In this document: positions 23,432-28,912 of the stretch, piece after piece
Layout of the letters: each line of letters begins with the position of its first letter
How positions within the stretch are numbered: the first letter of the stretch is position 1
DNA from: REEB76 sp049698775
GTDB taxonomy: Bacteria > Pseudomonadota > Gammaproteobacteria > Natronospirales > REEB76
DNA: 28,912 nucleotides
Direction: 5' to 3'
Assembly (NCBI GenBank): GCA_049698775.1
Contig: JBAVYM010000022.1
Span: 1-28,912 of the forward strand
The notes under the pieces: model-generated
Databases searched by the model: none
The model's input: only the letters and a program-made list of their open reading frames with translations
What the model was told of the DNA's origin: nothing
Position numbers and translations under genes: made by a program

Positions 23432-26400
23432 ATGAATCCGTCACGTATCTTTATTCTTCGGCCGGTCGGCACCTCGCTGCTGATGGCGGCGATCATTCTC
23501 GCCGGCGGAGTGGGCTATCTTTTCCTGCCGCTCTCGGCGCTACCCGAAGTGGATTACCCGACCATCCAGGTGCAGACCCTGTATCCGGGTGCCAGCCCCG
23601 ACGTGATGACCACCTCGGTCACCGCCCCCCTGGAAGTGCAACTTGGCCAGATGCCGGGACTGAACCAGATGTCCTCGTCCTCTTCAGCGGGCGCCTCGGT
23701 CATCACCTTGCAGTTTGATCTGAACCTGAGTCTGGATATCGCCGAACAGGAAGTACAGGCGGCGCTCAACGCTGCCGGCAATCTCCTGCCCGCGGACCTG
23801 CCCGCGCCCCCCATCTACGCGAAGATCAATCCCGCCGATGCCCCGGTGCTGTCGCTGGCGGTCATGTCTAACACATTACCGCTCACCCAAGTCGAAGATC
23901 TGGCGGATACGCGCATGGCCCAGAAGATTTCCCAGGTCGCCGGTGTCGGCTTGGTGACAATCAGCGGAGGCGCGCGTCCGTCGGTGCGCGTGCGCGCCAA
24001 TCTGCGGGCACTCGCCAGTTACGGCCTGAACATTGATGACTTGCGCAGCACCCTCGGGAATCTGAACGTCAACACGCCCAAGGGCAATTTCGACGGCCCT
24101 TCCCGGTCCTACACCATCAACGCCAACGACCAGCTACAAAGCCCCGCCGCCTACCTCAACGCCATCATCGCCTACCGCGACGGGGCGCCGGTGCATTTGT
24201 CCGACGTGGCCACGGTGGAGGAAAGCGCGGAAAACACCAAGCTCGGGGCCTGGATGAACACCACGCCTGCCATCATCCTAAACATCCAGCGCCAGCCGGG
24301 CGCCAACGTGATCACGGTAGTGGACCGGGTCAAGGCCTTGCTCCCGGAACTGCAGGCCTCGCTGCCGGCCTCGGTGAGCGTGGCCACGCTCACCGACCGC
24401 ACCACTACCATTCGCGCCTCGGTGCGCGACACCGAGTTCGAATTGGTACTGGCGGTGGCGCTGGTGGTTCTGGTGATCTTCCTGTTCTTGCGCAACCTGC
24501 CGGCGACCATCATTCCCAGCCTTTCCATCCCGCTTTCCATCATCGGCACCTTCGGCGTAATGTACTTGATCGGCTTCAGCCTGGATAACCTTTCGCTGAT
24601 GGCCTTGACCATCGCCACCGGTTTCGTGGTGGACGATGCCATCGTGATGATCGAAAACATCGCCCGTTACGTGGAGCAGGGGGAAACGCCTTTGGAGGCG
24701 GCGCTCAAAGGCGCCAAACAGATCGGCTTCACCATCATTTCCCTCACCGTGTCGCTGATCGCCGTGTTGATCCCGCTGCTGTTCATGGGCGACGTGGTGG
24801 GACGGTTGTTTCATGAGTTTGCGATCACGCTCGCGGTGACCATCGTCATTTCGGCCATTGTCTCGCTGACCCTGGTACCGATGCTGTGTTCCAAACTGTT
24901 GCGCCCGCAGGCACAGAATCGCAGCAACCGTATATCCATTTGGAGCCAGCGCTTCTTCGACGCCATGATCGGCCGCTATGAGCAGGCCCTCGATTTTGCC
25001 TTGGCGCATGAACGCGCCACGCTGCTGGTAGCGGTGGCGACCCTGCTGCTGACTGTGCTGCTCTACTTCGTCATCCCGAAAGGTTTTTTTCCCACGCAGG
25101 ATACCGGGCTGATCCAGGCGGTTTCACAAGCCTCACCGTCCATTTCCTTTCCCGCCATGGTGGACCGCCAACAGGCATTGGCGCAAACGATTCTGAAGAA
25201 TCCCGACGTGGTGAGCCTGTCCTCCTTCGTCGGCGTGGACGGCACTAACACTACCTTGAACAGCGGGCGGTTCCTCATCAACCTGCGCCCAAGGGATGAT
25301 CGGCATTTAAACGCCAGCGAGATCATCCGCAACCTGCAAGGCGAGGTGGCGGATGTGCCGGGTATCACGCTATACATGCAGCCGGCCCAGGATCTCACCA
25401 TCGGCGACACGGTAAGCGCCACCCAGTACCAGTTTGTCCTCGAAGACACCAATCCCGACGAACTGGCACGCTGGTCTGGCACGCTGCTGACGCGATTGCA
25501 GACGCTGCCGCAGCTCGCGGATGTGACCAGCAACCTCGAGGAACAGGGTCTGGCTGCCTACGTGGACATTGACCGCAGCACGGCGGCGCGTTTCGGCATT
25601 ACGCCAGCGACCGTGGACAACGCCTTGTATGACTCCTTCGGTCAACGCATCGTTTCCACGATCTTCACCCAGTCTAACCAGTACCGTGTCATTCTCGAGG
25701 CCGATCCGGCGATGCAGCAAAGCCTGGATTCGCTGGATTCCATCTATCTGCCATCCTCGGTGGCCACCTATGCCCAGGTGCCGCTATCCGCCATCTCCAG
25801 CATCCAAACCCGCCAGACGCCGCTGGTCATCAACCACCAGAACCAGTTCCCCGCCGCCACCATTTCGTTCAATTTGGCATCAGGGGAATCCCTCGGTGCG
25901 GCCGTCAACGCCATTGAAGGCGTGGAACACGATGTTGATTTGCCGGAGAGTGTAATCACCACCTTCGAGGGGGCGGCGCTGGCCTTCAAGGCGGCGCTCG
26001 GCAACGAATTGTTCCTGATTCTGGCGGCGATCATCACAGTCTATATCGTTCTGGGCGTGCTGTATGAGAGCTTCGTGCACCCGCTGACCATTCTTTCGAC
26101 GCTGCCTTCAGCGGGCCTCGGTGCGCTGCTCGCGCTCATGATCGCGCGCAGCGATCTCGACATCATCTCGATCATCGGCATCGTGCTGTTGATCGGTATC
26201 GTCAAGAAAAATGCCATCATGATGATTGACTTCGCGCTGCAGGCCCAGCGCGGCGAAGGGCTGCCGCCTCGCCAGGCGATCCATCAGGCCTGCCTGCTGC
26301 GATTCCGGCCGATCATGATGACCACCATGGCGGCGCTGCTGGCGGCGCTGCCGCTCATGCTCGGCACCGGCACCGGCTCGGAACTGCGCCGCCCGCTCGG

Positions 26401-26536
26401 CATTGCCATCGTCGGCGGTTTGCTGGTCAGCCAGTTACTAACGCTGTTTACCACTCCGGTGATCTACCTCGCCTTCGACCGGCTTGCCGAGCGTGTCCGC
26501 GTCTGGCGCGCGGGTCGTGAGAGCGCACACCCGTGA
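23432..26536 (+). CDS. mdtB: RND multidrug efflux pump subunit, MdtB-like
   Basis: Inner-membrane proton-driven RND transporter of the HAE1 type, 1034 aa (MdtB about 1040). The N-terminus (PSRIFILRPVGTSLL) and the stretch LSALPEVDYPTIQVQTLYPGASPDVM match MdtB as I remember it. The proton-relay Asp pair is D401/D402 in GFVVDDAIVM, the TM10 Lys is in GIVKKNAIMM, and the late Arg is in RRPLGIAIVGG. Twelve hydrophobic helices and two large periplasmic loops are present. In E. coli MdtB and MdtC form a mixed trimer with MdtA and TolC, exporting novobiocin and bile salts. Substrates here are not known. The stop codon overlaps the next gene as GTGA. Confidence 0.94.
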   Translation: MNPSRIFILRPVGTSLLMAAIILAGGVGYLFLPLSALPEVDYPTIQVQTLYPGASPDVMTTSVTAPLEVQLGQMPGLNQMSSSSSAGASVITLQFDLNLSLDIAEQEVQAALNAAGNLLPADLPAPPIYAKINPADAPVLSLAVMSNTLPLTQVEDLADTRMAQKISQVAGVGLVTISGGARPSVRVRANLRALASYGLNIDDLRSTLGNLNVNTPKGNFDGPSRSYTINANDQLQSPAAYLNAIIAYRDGAPVHLSDVATVEESAENTKLGAWMNTTPAIILNIQRQPGANVITVVDRVKALLPELQASLPASVSVATLTDRTTTIRASVRDTEFELVLAVALVVLVIFLFLRNLPATIIPSLSIPLSIIGTFGVMYLIGFSLDNLSLMALTIATGFVVDDAIVMIENIARYVEQGETPLEAALKGAKQIGFTIISLTVSLIAVLIPLLFMGDVVGRLFHEFAITLAVTIVISAIVSLTLVPMLCSKLLRPQAQNRSNRISIWSQRFFDAMIGRYEQALDFALAHERATLLVAVATLLLTVLLYFVIPKGFFPTQDTGLIQAVSQASPSISFPAMVDRQQALAQTILKNPDVVSLSSFVGVDGTNTTLNSGRFLINLRPRDDRHLNASEIIRNLQGEVADVPGITLYMQPAQDLTIGDTVSATQYQFVLEDTNPDELARWSGTLLTRLQTLPQLADVTSNLEEQGLAAYVDIDRSTAARFGITPATVDNALYDSFGQRIVSTIFTQSNQYRVILEADPAMQQSLDSLDSIYLPSSVATYAQVPLSAISSIQTRQTPLVINHQNQFPAATISFNLASGESLGAAVNAIEGVEHDVDLPESVITTFEGAALAFKAALGNELFLILAAIITVYIVLGVLYESFVHPLTILSTLPSAGLGALLALMIARSDLDIISIIGIVLLIGIVKKNAIMMIDFALQAQRGEGLPPRQAIHQACLLRFRPIMMTTMAALLAALPLMLGTGTGSELRRPLGIAIVGGLLVSQLLTLFTTPVIYLAFDRLAERVRVWRAGRESAHP

Positions 26537-28912
26537 GTCTCGCCTCGCCGTTCATCAAGCGCCCGGTAGCGACCACGCTCTTGACCGTCGGCATTGCGAT
26601 GGCCGGCCTGTTTGCCTTTCCACAGTTACCGGTGGCACCGCTGCCGCAAGTGGATTACCCCACGATTTCGGTGCAGGCACAACTCCCTGGTGCCAGCCCC
26701 GAAACCGTCGCCGCGACAGTGGCCAGCCCACTTGAGCGCCATCTGGGGGAAATCGCCGATGTGACTCAGATGACTTCCCAGAGTTCGGTTGGCAGCACCC
26801 GCATCGTGCTGCAGTTCGGGCTGGATCGGGACATAGATGGGGCGGCACGCGATGTGGAAGCCGCAATCAACGCCGCTCGCGCCGACCTGCCGGCCAGCCT
26901 GCGCAGTAATCCAACCTATCGCAAGGCCAATCCGGCCGACGCGCCGATTTTGATTCTCGCACTGACCTCCGACACCCTCACCCAGGGCCAGCTCTATAAC
27001 GCGGCCTCGAACGTGTTGCAACAGCGGCTCTCGCAGTTGGACGGCATCGGCGAAGTGGACCTAGGCGGCAGTTCGCTACCCGCGGTGCGGGTCGAGCTGA
27101 ATCCCACGGCGCTGAACAAGTATGGCATCGGCATGGAAGATGTGCGCGCGGCGCTGGCCTCGGCCAATGCCAACAGCCCCAAGGGCGCAATCGAATTCGG
27201 CGGACAGCATTACCATATCTACACCAACGATCAAGCGACTCAGGCCGCGCAATACCGCTCGCTGGTGATTGCCTATCGCAACGGCGCCGCCGTGCACCTG
27301 ACTGATGTGGCGGATGTAGAAGATTCAGTCGAGAACGTGCGCAACGCCGGACTGGCGAACGGTCGTCCCGCGGTGCTGGTGATTTTGTACCGCAAACCGG
27401 GAGCCAACATCATCCAGACAGTGGATGGCGTGCGCGCATTGCTGCCGGCACTCCAGGCTTCCGTCCCGGCAAACATCCATATCGCGGTGGCACTCGACCG
27501 CAGCACCACGGTACGCGCGGCACTGCATGATACTGAGCTCACGCTGCTGATTGCCGTGATCTTGGTGATTCTGGTGGTGTTCCTGTTTCTGGGCGACGTG
27601 CGCGCCGCGCTCATCCCGAGCGTCGCGGTGCCGATCTCTCTGATCGGTACTTTCGCCGGCATGTATCTGCTTGGCTTCAGCCTCGACAACCTCTCGCTAA
27701 TGGCGCTCACCATCTCCACCGGTTTCGTGGTGGACGACGCCATCGTGGTGCTGGAGAACATCACCCGCCACATTGAAGCCGGCATGCCGCGCCGGCAGGC
27801 AGCGCTGCTGGGCGCGCGCGAGGTGAGTTTCACCGTGCTCTCCATCAGCCTATCGCTAGTGGCGGTATTCCTGCCCATCCTGCTCATGGGTGGCATCGTC
27901 GGACGACTGTTCCGGGAATTCGCCATCACCCTGTCGCTGGCCATCAGCGTGTCGCTGCTGATCTCGCTCACCACAACACCCATGATGTGCTCCCTGATCC
28001 TGCGCGAACGCAAACCTGGGCAGCCGCAAGAGCGGCCGCGCCTGGGCACAAGGCTCTTCGACTCCCTGCGCCGCGGCTATGGACATAGCCTCGACTGGTC
28101 GCTGTACCACCCGCGGCTGGTGATGCTGTCACTGGGCGTAACCGTGGCGCTCACCATAGTGCTGTTTGTAACGATCCCCAAGGGTTTCTTCCCCCAGGAG
28201 GACACCGGCCGGATCATTGGAGGTATTCAGGCCGATCAGAGCATCTCTTTCCAGCTCATGCACCAGAAATTCAATCAGTTCATGTCCATCGTCCAGCATG
28301 ATCCGGCGGTCGAGAATGTCGTTGGTTTCACCGGCGGCCGGCAAACCAATTCCGGCTTCGTGTTCGTCTCGCTCAAACCGCTCAGCGAACGCAAGCTTTC
28401 GGCCGATCAAGTCATTGGCCGCTTGCGCCGGCAACTCAGCCGCGTACCGGGGGCGCGTCTTTTCATGCAGTCGGTTCAGGATATTCACGTTGGCGGCCGC
28501 CAAAGCAACGCCGAGTACGAATATACGCTGCAGTCCGACTCCACCCAGATACTTTACCAATGGGCACCGCGCCTGCTGGCGGCGTTGCAGCACTCGCCGG
28601 TGCTGCTGGATGTCAATTCCGATCAGCAGCAGGGTGGACTGGAAACGAATCTGGTGATTGACCGGGCGACCGCCGCGCGTTTCGGCGTCACGCCCAACGA
28701 GATTGACAACGCCTTGTATGACGCATTCGGCCAGCGCCAAGTCTCCACCATCTACCAGCAAATGAATCAATACCACGTGGTCATGGAGGTGACGCCACAA
28801 TATTGGCAGAGCCCAGACTCACTGAAATATATTTACGTGAGCACCTCGGGCGGGGCCGCCAGCGGCACCCAGTCCACCAATGCGGTCGCGGGCACCGTGT
28901 CCGGGGCAAACG
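26533..28912 (+). CDS. mdtC: RND multidrug efflux pump subunit, MdtC-like (C-terminus beyond window)
   Basis: Second RND subunit, starting with GTG at 26533 (SLASPFIKRPVATTLL), which overlaps the mdtB stop as GTGA. The frame stays open to the window end, giving 793 of about 1025 expected residues. MdtC-type signatures are APLPQVDYPTISVQ, PGASPETVAATVASPLERHLG and RDIDGAARDVEAAINAARA. The Asp pair is again D401/D402 (GFVVDDAIVVLENI). The end of the visible part is a Gly/Ser/Thr-rich insertion in the second periplasmic loop (about 773-793). TM8-TM12 lie outside the window. Tight coupling with mdtB fits equal production for a heteromeric pump. Confidence 0.93.
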   Translation, partial: MSLASPFIKRPVATTLLTVGIAMAGLFAFPQLPVAPLPQVDYPTISVQAQLPGASPETVAATVASPLERHLGEIADVTQMTSQSSVGSTRIVLQFGLDRDIDGAARDVEAAINAARADLPASLRSNPTYRKANPADAPILILALTSDTLTQGQLYNAASNVLQQRLSQLDGIGEVDLGGSSLPAVRVELNPTALNKYGIGMEDVRAALASANANSPKGAIEFGGQHYHIYTNDQATQAAQYRSLVIAYRNGAAVHLTDVADVEDSVENVRNAGLANGRPAVLVILYRKPGANIIQTVDGVRALLPALQASVPANIHIAVALDRSTTVRAALHDTELTLLIAVILVILVVFLFLGDVRAALIPSVAVPISLIGTFAGMYLLGFSLDNLSLMALTISTGFVVDDAIVVLENITRHIEAGMPRRQAALLGAREVSFTVLSISLSLVAVFLPILLMGGIVGRLFREFAITLSLAISVSLLISLTTTPMMCSLILRERKPGQPQERPRLGTRLFDSLRRGYGHSLDWSLYHPRLVMLSLGVTVALTIVLFVTIPKGFFPQEDTGRIIGGIQADQSISFQLMHQKFNQFMSIVQHDPAVENVVGFTGGRQTNSGFVFVSLKPLSERKLSADQVIGRLRRQLSRVPGARLFMQSVQDIHVGGRQSNAEYEYTLQSDSTQILYQWAPRLLAALQHSPVLLDVNSDQQQGGLETNLVIDRATAARFGVTPNEIDNALYDAFGQRQVSTIYQQMNQYHVVMEVTPQYWQSPDSLKYIYVSTSGGAASGTQSTNAVAGTVSGAN

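Overview
This window comes from a diderm proteobacterium, most likely a gammaproteobacterium. The gene order mraZ-rsmH-ftsL-ftsI-murE-murF-mraY-murD-ftsW-murG-murC-ftsQ-ftsA-ftsZ-lpxC, followed by a DUF721/DciA-like gene, an M23 peptidase gene and secA, is the classical division and cell-wall (dcw) cluster of that group. LpxC (lipid A synthesis), a MurE with the DNPR meso-diaminopimelate signature, and an MdtABC-type efflux system all fit a Gram-negative envelope. The coding DNA is fairly GC-rich and very compact. I cannot assign a genus.

Layout, left to right. Positions 1-2567 (minus) hold secA, with its C-terminus cut off by the window edge. A short gap with an intrinsic terminator separates it from a membrane-anchored M23 peptidase (2749-3702, minus). 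A DUF721/DciA-like gene (3736-4188) is the only plus-strand gene in the left three quarters. Then, all on the minus strand, come lpxC, ftsZ, ftsA, ftsQ, murC, murG, ftsW, murD, mraY, murF, murE, ftsI, ftsL, rsmH and mraZ (4219-21050). They are transcribed from right to left from a strong sigma70-like promoter at 21100-21128. Three 10-bp-spaced MraZ boxes lie between that promoter and mraZ. Most junctions are ATGA or GTGA stop/start overlaps. Neither ddl nor murB lies between murC and ftsQ.

Positions 21129-22121 are a gene-free stretch of about 1 kb, AT-richer than its surroundings. It contains an orphan terminator-like hairpin, a run of five closely spaced hairpins resembling the ends of IS200/IS605-type elements, and a perfect GTTACA-AAA-TGTAAC palindrome. 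To its right, on the plus strand, is an mdtABC-like operon: a periplasmic adaptor (22122-23402), an MdtB-type RND pump (23432-26536) and an MdtC-type RND pump (from 26533, cut by the right edge).

How the genes work together: MurC-MurF, MraY and MurG make lipid II, and FtsW and FtsI polymerise and cross-link it at the septum. FtsL and FtsQ are divisome scaffolds, and FtsA and FtsZ form the cytoskeletal ring. LpxC commits precursor to lipid A. The M23 protein probably acts in septal or envelope remodelling, and SecA exports envelope proteins. The efflux operon on the far side of the 1-kb gap is functionally separate. I found no clearly new system here. The points most worth checking are the missing ddl, the hairpin array with possible mobile-element origin, and the regulatory sites at the cluster head.
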